A stretch of DNA of 38,826 nucleotides from Nitrospira sp. CR1.2 (GTDB lineage Bacteria; Nitrospirota; Nitrospiria; Nitrospirales; Nitrospiraceae), in NCBI GenBank assembly GCA_014055495.1, contig WIAG01000035.1, forward strand, positions 1-38,826, in the 5' to 3' direction. Every line of letters starts with the position of its first letter. Positions within the stretch are counted from its first letter, which is position 1. Of this stretch, positions 23,499 through 30,018 are shown one piece after another. The notes under the pieces are model-generated. The model was not told the origin of the DNA. It ran no database searches and was given only the letters and a program-made list of their open reading frames with translations. The position numbers and the translations under genes are program-made.

Positions 23499-24066
23499 GG
23501 CGAGATGCCCACAATGCGACGAATGGATGGAAGTTGAGCGAGTGGATAACGGGGTGATGATGGTTTGGCATGGGGTACATTGCGGGTGGGGGCAAGCGTA
23601 CTTTGCTGATGAGGATGTGTACGCCACGAGCCTGGAGGGCAGCATGAAAGCCGGTAGAGAGTTGGATGCGTTGATTGCGGAGAAGGTGATGGGGTGGAAG
23701 CCACGGCAATCGAAACATGGCTATTGGAACCTAGACGGGCCAAATGGGGAGCATTTTACGGATATCGACCGGCGCGACTACACAGCACAGTACGACAAAG
23801 AGACAGGGCAGAAGGTTCAGCAGGCGCCATGGTGGGAGTATTTCTGGGACGAGATACCGTTCTACAGCACCGACATTGCGGCGGCGTGGGAGGTGGTGGA
23901 GAAAGCTGACTTGTGGTCCCTCTACGGTTCGATAGGGGATGGGCCATACAGAGCGTGTATTCAGTTTGAAGATCGTGAGGGCTTGATGACCGCCGACACA
24001 GCCCCACTCGCCATCTGCCTCGCAGCACTGAAAGCCAAAGGGGTGACGGGTGAACAGCATGGATAA
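23488..24066 (+). CDS. Phage ABA-sandwich-type protein with N-terminal zinc ribbon
   Basis: 192 residues in two parts. The first ~50 (MRYKARCPQCDEWMEVE...HCGWG) are a small Cys pair module. From Met53 on (MKAGRELDALIAEKVMGW) the sequence matches the start of phage ABA-sandwich proteins, which usually begin exactly there; ...IAAAWEVVEKADLW and ICLAALKAKGV fit the same family. GGAGGGCAGC lies just upstream of that internal ATG (23644), so a shorter product may also be made. Function unknown, widely found in phages. Confidence 0.75.
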   Translation: MRYKARCPQCDEWMEVERVDNGVMMVWHGVHCGWGQAYFADEDVYATSLEGSMKAGRELDALIAEKVMGWKPRQSKHGYWNLDGPNGEHFTDIDRRDYTAQYDKETGQKVQQAPWWEYFWDEIPFYSTDIAAAWEVVEKADLWSLYGSIGDGPYRACIQFEDREGLMTADTAPLAICLAALKAKGVTGEQHG

Positions 24067-24094
24067 CGAACAGCGGTGTGGGACGTGTAAGTAA
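24059..24094 (+). pseudogene. Truncated zinc-ribbon gene start
   Basis: MDNEQRCGTCK then stop. The RCGTCK opening is like that of small phage zinc-ribbon proteins (CxxC) but is cut after 11 residues. It overlaps the preceding stop. The next 99 bp have no gene and contain a TTGATA...TATCAA dyad (24104-24130). It could be a remnant left by replacement of the downstream gene. Confidence 0.35.
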
Positions 24095-24193
24095 TCAAGA
24101 ATTTTGATAGCGCGAAAGCGGGAATATCAATGGGTTACGTTCAGTAGTCAAAGAATCCTTTACAACTGAAATTGACGGAAAGGACTGCCCCAC

Positions 24194-24373
24194 ATGGCAC
24201 GCGAAATGACCCCGCAGGCAACGCGAAGTGACATTGATTCGTTCAAAATCTTCTACAACGTTAAGACAGACGAGGAGCTTATTGCGGCCATGCACTACCA
24301 TATCGAAAAGTTACAGGGCAAATTACGCCAGGTTCAGCCTTCAGGTCCGGCCGTGCGGCATGTGCGAGCATGA
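24194..24373 (+). CDS. Hypothetical phage protein, 59 aa
   Basis: MAREMTPQATRSDIDSFKIF..., helical with an AT-richer look than its neighbours. Codons 5-9 read ATGACCCCGCAGG, a sequence repeated at the next two gene starts. GGAAAGGA lies upstream. Function unknown. Confidence 0.55.
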   Translation: MAREMTPQATRSDIDSFKIFYNVKTDEELIAAMHYHIEKLQGKLRQVQPSGPAVRHVRA

Positions 24374-24504
24374 CCCCGCAGGAGACAAGCGAGCGCAAGT
24401 GTCGATTTTGTGGTGAGGCGATACGCAACCTAGCCTTCGGTCTGGAGTGTGCTAGATGTCGCGTCCTGGCCTTTCTATGTGGGGAAAAGAAGGTGAACCC
24501 ATGA
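24370..24504 (+). CDS. Small zinc-ribbon-like protein, 44 aa
   Basis: MTPQETSERKCRFCGEAIRN, then LECARC: two CxxC pairs 14-15 residues apart form a likely zinc ribbon. Overlaps both neighbours through ATGA. Starts with ATGACCCCGCAGG. Confidence 0.6.
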   Translation: MTPQETSERKCRFCGEAIRNLAFGLECARCRVLAFLCGEKKVNP

Positions 24505-24776
24505 CCCCGCAGGAGCGGGCGGCAGCGTTACTTGAGAGAATGGGTTTATGCGGACACCCCGCCGCGTCTCAGTTTGTTGGTGACATTATCGAGCATGACC
24601 AACAAACTCGCCGAGCGGCGCTGTTGGAGGCGGCTCACAAGGTTAGAGATCGAGCTTTGCTCTGGCGTTCTCATGGCGGCGCAAAGGTAGGCTTCCCATA
24701 CGGGCACCTAACGATTGAAGGCGAGTATGAATCAATGGCCGATGAGCTGGCCCGACTCGCCAGCGAGGGGGGATGA
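24501..24776 (+). CDS. Phage protein sharing the HGGAK module, 91 aa
   Basis: Begins MTPQERAAALLERMGLCGHP and ends with ALLWRSHGGAKVGFPYGHLT and EYESMADELARLA, the module that forms the C-terminal part of the 21444 gene. At protein level the two are nearly the same over about 36 residues, while the DNA has drifted, so the module is under selection. The N-terminal part differs. Starts with ATGACCCCGCAGG. Function unknown. Confidence 0.7.
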   Translation: MTPQERAAALLERMGLCGHPAASQFVGDIIEHDQQTRRAALLEAAHKVRDRALLWRSHGGAKVGFPYGHLTIEGEYESMADELARLASEGG

Positions 24777-24779
24777 GGG

Positions 24780-24956
24780 ATGGATAGCGAAGAAAGGGCA
24801 ATATGGCGTCGATTAGTTCGAGAGGCGAATCGACTTGGGCATGAGGGAAAGCGCGTACTCAATGCGGAGGTGTTTTGTCCAACAAGCGCAGCTAGCAACT
24901 ACACGCCCTTCCTGTTGTTGGATAATGGGCCGAAAACAGCGACGGAGAACTGGTAA
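24780..24956 (+). CDS. Hypothetical phage protein, 58 aa
   Basis: MDSEERAIWRRLVREANRLG..., a helix-rich start followed by NYTPFLLLDNGPKTATENW. GGGATGAGGG lies upstream. It is the last gene of the plus-strand accessory run, facing the minus-strand island. Confidence 0.55.
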   Translation: MDSEERAIWRRLVREANRLGHEGKRVLNAEVFCPTSAASNYTPFLLLDNGPKTATENW

Positions 24957-24985
24957 GCCCGAGGCCCTATGAGCGGGAGGGGGTA

Positions 24986-25022
24986 CCGATCGATTCGCCG
25001 GCGGATCGGATACTACGTTTTT
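24986..25022. terminator. Possible terminator between convergent modules
   Basis: CCGATC (24986-24991) pairs with GATCGG (25004-25009), and TTTTT follows at 25018-25022. The 8-nt gap before the T-run makes it weak. A 34-codon open frame (24969-25073) covers it and is not supported. Confidence 0.3.
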
Positions 25023-25059
25023 CGACCTGTCGCCCTTAAGGACATTTCGAGGCGCCTGG

Positions 25060-25176
25060 TTACGCGAGGATGAGATAGAGTGCCAGCGCGAATAGTACTC
25101 CCAGGACAAGCAGGGCGATCCGGATCAGTCGGATCGCCCTGCGCCATTGGTGCTCGAAGTAGTCGGCGGGGGTCAT
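25060..25176 (-). CDS. Small membrane protein, 38 aa
   Basis: MTPADYFEHQWRRAIRLIRI followed by a hydrophobic helix (ALLVLGVLFALALYLILA). AAGGAG precedes the ATG. It is the last gene of the minus-strand island and overlaps the one before it by ATGA. Confidence 0.6.
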   Translation of the reverse strand: MTPADYFEHQWRRAIRLIRIALLVLGVLFALALYLILA

Positions 25177-25328
25177 GGTCTCCTTGGGTAGCGATGCCGT
25201 GGCGTGTAGGGCCTCGGCGTGATGAGTTCCCGGCGGACTTGATGCCACAGGCTGGCGCCGGTGATGAGGACGAGGAGCCCCCAAAAGATCGGCGCGGCGT
25301 GGTGGATGAGCCAGACGATTACGGCCAT
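25173..25328 (-). CDS. Small membrane protein, 51 aa
   Basis: MAVIVWLIHHAAPIFWGLLV... has one membrane helix (about 2-24) and a basic C-terminal tail (TPRPYTPRHRYPRRP). AAGGAGG lies upstream. Coupled to the next gene. Function unknown. Confidence 0.6.
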   Translation of the reverse strand: MAVIVWLIHHAAPIFWGLLVLITGASLWHQVRRELITPRPYTPRHRYPRRP

Positions 25329-25507
25329 GGATCGGCCTCCTTCCTCGGGACTGGTGTATACCCTGCCTCGCGGATCGTGCGCACGCTCACGGTCGAGTAC
25401 AGGCAATGCCCTGGGATGGGTTCGAGCAAGGTGTAGAGCTCGAAGGATGGGATTCTCGGATTCTCGCTGAACTGGATACCGACAAAGCGGACCTGTACGG
25501 TATTCAT
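25319..25507 (-). CDS. Hypothetical protein, 62 aa
   Basis: MNTVQVRFVGIQFSENPRIP..., strand-rich; GAAAGGAG lies upstream. Possibly a small beta protein. Overlaps the following gene by 10 bp. Confidence 0.55.
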   Translation of the reverse strand: MNTVQVRFVGIQFSENPRIPSFELYTLLEPIPGHCLYSTVSVRTIREAGYTPVPRKEADPWP

Positions 25508-25522
25508 GATTAGGGCTCCTTT

Positions 25523-25831
25523 CTAAAACAGCGTTAAGGCGGATTCTGTGGGCACATTCTCAAGATATGGGCGGATGTACGCCTCTTCTCGATCCCATAA
25601 CTTCCTCAACGTACGCGGACACCCTGAATACATGCCGTCATTCGAGTTATAGGACGGCCAAGCCTTCATGCTGTGCCAGTCACCAGGCGGGAGCGTATTC
25701 CAGGCCGGTTCTCGCCATTCGTAGTCGGTGAAGGCTTTCGCGCCGAGATATCCGCGCGCGTCGTAGACCACTAGCCGCCACTCCTTCTTGCCTATAGGCA
25801 TCGGTGCGCTTTGATAGAGATACGGTCTCAT
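25523..25831 (-). CDS. Hypothetical protein, 102 aa
   Basis: MRPYLYQSAPMPIGKKEWRL..., with many aromatic residues (EWREPAWNTLPPGDWHSMKAWPSY). CGAAAGGAACC lies before the ATG; an extension to 26008 covers two other genes and was not used. No family recognised. Confidence 0.6.
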   Translation of the reverse strand: MRPYLYQSAPMPIGKKEWRLVVYDARGYLGAKAFTDYEWREPAWNTLPPGDWHSMKAWPSYNSNDGMYSGCPRTLRKLWDREEAYIRPYLENVPTESALTLF

Positions 25832-25950
25832 GGCTTCGGTTCCTTTCGTGTGGCGCACCAGGGACTTTTCGGCTCCTGGCGCTCCGGCATGTGGTACAGC
25901 CAACGGGTCACAGCGATTAAGGCAATGGTCAGAATGGCTAGGCTGAGCAT
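25828..25950 (-). CDS. Small membrane protein, 40 aa
   Basis: MLSLAILTIALIAVTRWLYH has a membrane helix, followed by a polar tail (ERQEPKSPWCATRKEPKP). GGAGG lies upstream. The stop overlaps the next start (ATGA). Confidence 0.5.
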   Translation of the reverse strand: MLSLAILTIALIAVTRWLYHMPERQEPKSPWCATRKEPKP

Positions 25951-25952
25951 GG

Positions 25953-26027
25953 TTAGGGCCTCCAGTAGCAGAGGAGTAAGGCGAACAAGATCGCGGCCAT
26001 GGTCGCAAAGAGGAAACGCGGGCTCAT
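25953..26027 (-). CDS. Tiny membrane protein, 24 aa
   Basis: MSPRFLFATMAAILFALLLC then YWRP. One hydrophobic helix. GGGAGG lies 6 bp upstream of the ATG, and it is joined to the gene before it by ATGA, which supports translation despite the size. Confidence 0.45.
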   Translation of the reverse strand: MSPRFLFATMAAILFALLLCYWRP

Positions 26028-26329
26028 GATTGCCTCCCTTCGGATTTGGCGATGAGGTCTTTTGATCGCTCCATCACTTCGAGTAAGGCTTTCCGCGTTC
26101 CCTTCACATAGAAGGCCTGGCGCATGCCCTTAATGATGGCTAACAGTTCAGGAGCAGCGGCGATGAGGGCGGCGTTAGCGAATCCGTCCGGTTCGCCATT
26201 GTCGCTACTACGATGAAGATTGACGTCAGCCACATACCCCTGTCTTGGGCTATCCGCTCCAACAATCGTCTTTTCGTTAATGATGTGCCACGGCCCGGGC
26301 GTATGTCTCGACTTCGGTGTCTGTCGCAT
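26024..26329 (-). CDS. HTPGPW-type phage protein, 101 aa
   Basis: Carries the common phage opening RHTPGPWHIINEK and the family tail GFANAALIAAAPELLAIIKG. Such proteins occur in many phages, with no known role. AAAGGAG precedes the ATG. Its presence on the minus strand fits an early or accessory module. Confidence 0.75.
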   Translation of the reverse strand: MRQTPKSRHTPGPWHIINEKTIVGADSPRQGYVADVNLHRSSDNGEPDGFANAALIAAAPELLAIIKGMRQAFYVKGTRKALLEVMERSKDLIAKSEGRQS

Positions 26330-26350
26330 GGTGTCGTCTCCTTTCGTTGG

Positions 26351-26554
26351 TTACAGGTTCATGCTGCCGTGATTCTTGCCACCACAACTGCAATCGCAGA
26401 TGAAGCCCTTCGCGTGGGTGCAGCGGGCATCGCAGCGGGTGGCGCGGTTGATCGTGACTCGGAGCTCTCGCCGATGGCGCGGGCTCCACACGTAGGAGAC
26501 TTTCGGCTCGTCGGTCTCCTCGATCGTCGGGAGTGTGAGTTGATCGGTGAACAT
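26351..26554 (-). CDS. Cys-rich phage protein, 67 aa
   Basis: The C-terminal half has RCDARCTHAKGFICDCSCGG followed by KNHG, a Cys-rich signature recurrent in phage and actinobacterial proteins of unknown role, likely zinc-binding. CAGGAG lies upstream. The start fits MFTDQLTLPTIEETDE. Confidence 0.7.
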   Translation of the reverse strand: MFTDQLTLPTIEETDEPKVSYVWSPRHRRELRVTINRATRCDARCTHAKGFICDCSCGGKNHGSMNL

Positions 26555-26556
26555 GG

Positions 26557-26730
26557 TTAGGCTCCTGCTGTGTGCTGGGCCAAGACTTCAATCAATTCCA
26601 TTTCGCAAGGCTGATCGGCTCGGCTCAGTCTGTCGTTGTACACGGTCATGGCTTCAATGTAGTTGCTGAAGCAATTCACCTCTTCCTCTCCGTTATCGTG
26701 AGTGATTCGCACCTGGAATTCTTGTCGCAT
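26557..26730 (-). CDS. Hypothetical protein, 57 aa
   Basis: MRQEFQVRITHDNGEEEVNC..., a beta-alpha-beta-like pattern. CCAAGGAGCC lies upstream, the same leader as in the next two genes. No family recognised. Confidence 0.55.
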   Translation of the reverse strand: MRQEFQVRITHDNGEEEVNCFSNYIEAMTVYNDRLSRADQPCEMELIEVLAQHTAGA

Positions 26731-26770
26731 AGTGTCGGCTCCTTGGTTAGTGTTCGTGGTTTCTCGTCTT

Positions 26771-27076
26771 CTACGCGCTGACCATATAGACCTTGGCGAG
26801 CGGTCGGTCTGTGCGGTAGCACGCGGTCATGGTGTCGCTATTCCAGCTTGATTTTCCGTATTGCTTGCCTCTGAAGGTGATGGCGTCGGGCAAGCTCTGA
26901 AAGCGCTCCAGGGCTTCGACGTAATCCGCCGGCAGCTTGATCTCGATGACGCTGACCTGGTTCGGCATGGTGTACGCGTTCATGATGGCGATAGAGTCGC
27001 GATCAATCCGGGCGCGCTCGGCCTCGTGCTCCCGATACCATTCCTCTAAGTTCACTTCGCTTCCGTAGATGCTCAT
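26771..27076 (-). CDS. Hypothetical protein, 101 aa
   Basis: MSIYGSEVNLEEWYREHEAE, then a mixed domain (PNQVSVIEIKLPADYVEALE, YRTDRPLAKVYMVSA). CCAAGGAGCC lies upstream. Function unknown. Confidence 0.6.
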   Translation of the reverse strand: MSIYGSEVNLEEWYREHEAERARIDRDSIAIMNAYTMPNQVSVIEIKLPADYVEALERFQSLPDAITFRGKQYGKSSWNSDTMTACYRTDRPLAKVYMVSA

Positions 27077-27098
27077 GATCTCGGCTCCTTGGTTGGTT

Positions 27099-27281
27099 TT
27101 AGGCTCCTGCGGCGTAGCTCATAATTGGGTGCGCTGCCGTCGTGGAGTAAATAACTCGGCCATTCTCGGCCACGTATCCGGCGGATGCGTTGGCGGCTGC
27201 TATGGCTCGGTGCAGGTAGCTGTAGGCCGAGACGGTCCCGTCCGGTCGGTGCACTCGATAGCGTTTCGTGATGCGGTACAT
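27099..27281 (-). CDS. Hypothetical protein, 60 aa
   Basis: MYRITKRYRVHRPDGTVSAY, a basic small beta-alpha protein; AANASAGYVAENGRVIY follows. CCAAGGAGG lies upstream. It is the first gene of the minus-strand island, next to the control region. Confidence 0.6.
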   Translation of the reverse strand: MYRITKRYRVHRPDGTVSAYSYLHRAIAAANASAGYVAENGRVIYSTTAAHPIMSYAAGA

Positions 27282-27345
27282 ATTGCCTCCTTGGTTCGTG
27301 TTCGTCGCGTTCATGCTGGGCTATAAAGCAAGACTGGTGCCAGTG

Positions 27346-27352
27346 CTAGTAC
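27346..27352. repeat. CTAGTAC element, copy 3
   Basis: Within CAGTGCTAGTACTCGG, nearly the same as copy 1 (AGTGCTAGTACT). It lies 65 bp upstream of the first minus-strand gene. Confidence 0.6.
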
Positions 27353-27646
27353 TCGGCGATTCATTGGGGTTTCGTGCGGATTGGCGCGGGGTGCGAGATT
27401 GGGGAGTGTGGAGAAATGCGCCAGGGAAAGACCGGGGTAATATGGTATATGGTAAGTGCGCGTAATTATTCAATTGTGGTGTGTGGCATTTGGCCACTAG
27501 TGCTCGGACTGGTACGAGGCAAATAGGGGCATCGAATGAAGGGGCCACGGTCGGGAATTCGGATGCTCCGTTTTTTTCTGCCCGTCTGGCTAGTTAGGAG
27601 GAGGAGAGAGAGAATTAGGTCCCCTATATAAAGGGGATATTCGGGC

Positions 27647-27676
27647 TTGACAGACTGTGGCCTCTGGGCGTAAAGA
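27647..27676 (+). promoter_or_regulatory. Putative rightward promoter of the packaging module
   Basis: TTGACA (27647-27652), 18-bp spacer, TAAAGA (27671-27676), close to the TerS-like start. The closeness to the ATG at 27683 suggests either a leaderless transcript or a later true start. Confidence 0.4.
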
Positions 27677-27682
27677 GGGGCC

Positions 27683-28216
27683 ATGCCAGCTAGTACTAGT
27701 GCTCGTCCCCATAGTCCACTCACTAAGGCTCGCATCAGTCAAGCCCTTCGGAAACCACGGAAAGCCCGGACCCTCAATCGTGATGCGGCTCTGGCCATGC
27801 GTCAAGCTGGGCATACCATGCCGGAAATCGCGGCAAAGCTCGGTGTGACAACCAGTGCTGTCTATAAGTTCCTCGATAAAGCTACCCCTGAGCATCAGGC
27901 CCTTGAGGCCTTCAAGCAGAATCGGGCGAACGTGTTCGCTGATCTGCAAGCGAAGGCGATTGATCTACAGCGCAAGGTGATTGATTCGTTCTATGAGAAC
28001 GGCGTTCTGGTGGCACTTACACCGCAGCAAAAGACCGGACTCATGATGTCGCTCAATGCGGTTAGTGGCACCATCTACGACAAGGAACGCCTTGAACTGG
28101 GGAAAAGCACCCAGAATGTCGGCCTGATTGCCCGGATGATGGGCGATTCCCTCGGCAGAATCGGTAAAGCCACTAGTAATGGTGGCGATCCTACGCCAGA
28201 GACCCCAGTTGAGTAG
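27683..28216 (+). CDS. Small terminase subunit-like HTH protein
   Basis: 177 residues. A helix-turn-helix (ALAMRQAGHTMPEIAAKLGV, then TTSAVYKFLDK) lies near residues 35-65, followed by long helices (ANVFADLQAKAIDLQRKV, LTPQQKTGLMMSLNAVSG) and the TerS-like end KERLELGKSTQNVGLI. This fits a phage DNA-recognition subunit of terminase, which binds pac or cos and feeds DNA to TerL. It is separated from TerL by nine small genes, unlike most phages. The first codons overlap CTAGTAC copy 4. A regulator cannot be excluded. Confidence 0.7.
   Translation: MPASTSARPHSPLTKARISQALRKPRKARTLNRDAALAMRQAGHTMPEIAAKLGVTTSAVYKFLDKATPEHQALEAFKQNRANVFADLQAKAIDLQRKVIDSFYENGVLVALTPQQKTGLMMSLNAVSGTIYDKERLELGKSTQNVGLIARMMGDSLGRIGKATSNGGDPTPETPVE
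27690..27699. repeat. CTAGTACTAG palindrome, copy 4
   Basis: Lies 5 bp after the ATG at 27683, inside codons 3-6, and is followed by GTGCTCG. Its neighbour in the control region (27495) shares the GTGCTCG extension. Confidence 0.6.
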
Positions 28217-28241
28217 CGCACCTAGTTTAGGACCGCTACTC
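28211..28241. other. Two-part hairpin over the TerS-like stop codon
   Basis: GAGTAGCG (28211-28218) pairs with CGCTACTC (28234-28241), and inside CCTA-GTT-TAGG pairs again. The gene's TAG stop lies in the left arm. No T-run follows, so it may protect or process the transcript; the next 168 bp to 28409 are noncoding, with an A/T-rich stretch (28371-28391). Confidence 0.5.
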
Positions 28242-28409
28242 ATGGCCTGTTGATCGCTGGATTGCGGGAGTCGAGGCCGTCCTATTGGTTCGGATTTCCA
28301 AGAAGAGGGCCGGCAGGGGGGCATTCAGGGTTCGATGTTGTGTTCGCATCCCGCACAGTACGACGGTGGACAAAAAATTTTCAAAAAAACTACGTAGGAG
28401 GTAAAAATT

Positions 28410-28709
28410 ATGTACCGCGATCAAGAAAAAACGATGTGCGCCGGGAAAAGCACGCTAGACGGGGCTCTGAAACCGATTGCCACCATGCCGCTGCAGGGCG
28501 TTCTGCTAGAGACGTTGTCGGCGCTGTATGCCGCGCGGCAGAACGTCGACATTGCGGACGCGAAGCTCTTTGGAGCGAAGGCCTGTGATGTGGCGACGCC
28601 GTGCGCGCCAGACAGTCCGAATGAGCCGATTGAAGTGTTGGCGTACAAGATTCGCGATTGCGTGCAAGCGCTGGTGAAGTCGACGGCGTCGATCGAAACG
28701 AGGTTGTAG
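28410..28709 (+). CDS. Hypothetical phage protein, 99 aa
   Basis: MYRDQEKTMCAGKSTLDGAL..., with LETLSALYAARQNVDIADAK as a helical centre and an AcDVATPC Cys pair. GTAGGAGGTAAAAATT before the ATG is a very strong ribosome site, suggesting high expression. Function unknown. Confidence 0.65.
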   Translation: MYRDQEKTMCAGKSTLDGALKPIATMPLQGVLLETLSALYAARQNVDIADAKLFGAKACDVATPCAPDSPNEPIEVLAYKIRDCVQALVKSTASIETRL

Positions 28710-28711
28710 CC

Positions 28712-28939
28712 ATGGACCTCCCCAAGCTCATCGCGCAGTGGACGGAGCTCCACGATGCCTGTCTCGCCGAAGCGCAAACCTTAATCGACGTGCCGGGTAA
28801 CGAAGCGGTGATTCATTCCCTCGCGTCGACAGCACTCCTCTGTGTGGACGCTATGCGGAAGTTCTATGGTGAACCGCAACCGATACCCAGTGTGCGCGAT
28901 CTCGTGTACGGGGATCCTACCAGGAGCGATATCCCATGA
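28712..28939 (+). CDS. Hypothetical phage protein, 75 aa
   Basis: MDLPKLIAQWTELHDACLAE..., helical in the first half, ending in VRDLVYGDPTRSDIP. Overlaps the next start by 4 bp. No family recognised. Confidence 0.6.
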   Translation: MDLPKLIAQWTELHDACLAEAQTLIDVPGNEAVIHSLASTALLCVDAMRKFYGEPQPIPSVRDLVYGDPTRSDIP

Positions 28940-29220
28940 ACGGCGTGATGACCTTCTCAGCGATCTCAGACCCGTTGCGATGGACGACGATCGAGATGCT
29001 GCGATTGAGGGAAGAAGCCAGGAATCGCCTTGAACGGTCATGGGCCTCGCGCGACGTGCAGGACGCGCACGACCGGTTCCGGCGGTGCTATCTCCGTAAC
29101 GGGACGACGATGAGCCTCTGCCGGTGCATGGCGCATGTGGAACCCCATCTGCACGCGCCGCGACGGCTGAGACGGATTGGGCACCTCCCCATGATGACGA
29201 TGAAGGAGCTGCCGGAATGA
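28936..29220 (+). CDS. Hypothetical phage protein, 94 aa
   Basis: MNGVMTFSAISDPLRWTTIE..., then an Arg/Glu-rich helix (LREEARNRLERSWASRDVQD) and a basic, His/Met-rich end. ATGA-coupled on both sides. Function unknown. Confidence 0.55.
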   Translation: MNGVMTFSAISDPLRWTTIEMLRLREEARNRLERSWASRDVQDAHDRFRRCYLRNGTTMSLCRCMAHVEPHLHAPRRLRRIGHLPMMTMKELPE

Positions 29221-29504
29221 GTGAACCGGCCTGCCCCCGCTGTGCCGGGCTGGTGGCCGAGCTCTACGATGACCCGCACTGCCTGAACTGCGGCTGGCGG
29301 CGGTGCGAGCCGGTGCAGCGGAATCAGATCGAGCGGGAAGTGATCGACGAGGGGCGACCATTGCGGCGAAGGGGGCGGAAGTCGTCCATGACGGTCGAGG
29401 AACGCAAGGAACGGAATCGGCAGTACATGCGGGCCTACTGGGAGCGGAAAAAGAAGGGCGTGAAGCCACGGGCCTACGTGAAGCGAAAGGCGGCACAAGC
29501 ATGA
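29217..29504 (+). CDS. Zinc-ribbon phage protein with basic tail, 95 aa
   Basis: CPRC (6-9) and CLNC (22-25) form a zinc ribbon, followed by a strongly basic helical part (RRRGRKSSMTVEERKERNRQ...KRKAAQA). The combination of ribbon and basic tail suggests nucleic acid binding, possibly near packaging. Overlaps both neighbours by ATGA. Confidence 0.65.
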   Translation: MSEPACPRCAGLVAELYDDPHCLNCGWRRCEPVQRNQIEREVIDEGRPLRRRGRKSSMTVEERKERNRQYMRAYWERKKKGVKPRAYVKRKAAQA

Positions 29505-29647
29505 GCCATGATTACCAGCAGAAGAACGGTCCACGGGTATACCAGTGCCCGAAGTGTGGCGCGACGTATGCGCATGACGAGGCGGTGAACCATGCGGTGT
29601 ATTTCTGCCCCAAGAGGGAAAAGGCGTCATGCGCTTCGATCCGATGA
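29501..29647 (+). CDS. Zinc-ribbon-like small protein, 48 aa
   Basis: VYQCPKCGATYAHDEAVNHA then YFCP: Cys-x2-Cys-x9-His/x-Cys could bind zinc in a C2HC-like knuckle. ATGA overlap at the start; the end overlaps the next gene by 19 bp. Confidence 0.6.
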   Translation: MSHDYQQKNGPRVYQCPKCGATYAHDEAVNHAVYFCPKREKASCASIR

Positions 29648-29817
29648 AACCGCACTGCCTGGCGTGTCCGTACAAACCGCCATTGGAGCGGGAGAAGGTC
29701 GTGGCGGTGCGAGAAGTGACGGGTGAGGAGAAGGAGCGGGCGATGCATGAATTGTTTGCGGTGGTCGAAGATCGCGACCTGTTTTATCGAGGATGGAGGC
29801 AGATGAGCGGAAGGTGA
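29629..29817 (+). CDS. Hypothetical phage protein, 62 aa
   Basis: MRFDPMKPHCLACPYKPPLE has an N-terminal CxxC, then a helical acidic region (EEKERAMHELFAVVEDRDLF). GAGGGAAAAGG lies upstream. Possible zinc-binding small protein. Confidence 0.55.
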   Translation: MRFDPMKPHCLACPYKPPLEREKVVAVREVTGEEKERAMHELFAVVEDRDLFYRGWRQMSGR

Positions 29818-29820
29818 TCC

Positions 29821-30018
29821 ATGATCCTCGCCATTGTGGCCTGGTACGGGCTCGCGTTCCTGGGGGGCCAGTGGACGCTCGTTGGGCCCTATGCCGATCG
29901 GGAAGCGTGCAGTGGGGTGGTGGAGTGGCTGGAGACGCAGGGCATTGAGACAGAGAGTTGCACGATGGTGACGACGGACGTGGACGCGGTGCTGATCCAG
30001 ATTGGAGAACGGCCATGA
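29821..30018 (+). CDS. Small exported or membrane-anchored protein, 65 aa
   Basis: MILAIVAWYGLAFLGGQWTL... begins with a hydrophobic stretch; GPYADREACSGVVEWLETQG and CTMVTTDVDAVLIQI follow. Two cysteines could pair outside the membrane. GGAAGGTG precedes the ATG. Function unknown. Confidence 0.55.
   Translation: MILAIVAWYGLAFLGGQWTLVGPYADREACSGVVEWLETQGIETESCTMVTTDVDAVLIQIGERP

Larger units (their letters stand above)
27282..27682. promoter_or_regulatory. Second divergent control region
   Basis: A 401-bp region without a supported gene, between the minus-strand island and the packaging genes. It holds a CTAGTAC copy (27346-27352, in AGTGCTAGTACT), a variant (27495-27507), AT-rich stretches (27438-27475) and CCCCT-ATATAA-AGGGG (27621-27636). 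Promoters for both directions are expected here; only the rightward one is fairly clear. Confidence 0.55.

Noticed and set aside
24969-25073. 34-codon plus-strand frame between the convergent modules
   Set aside because: Basic, no clear family, and it overlaps a hairpin with a T-run; more likely noncoding.
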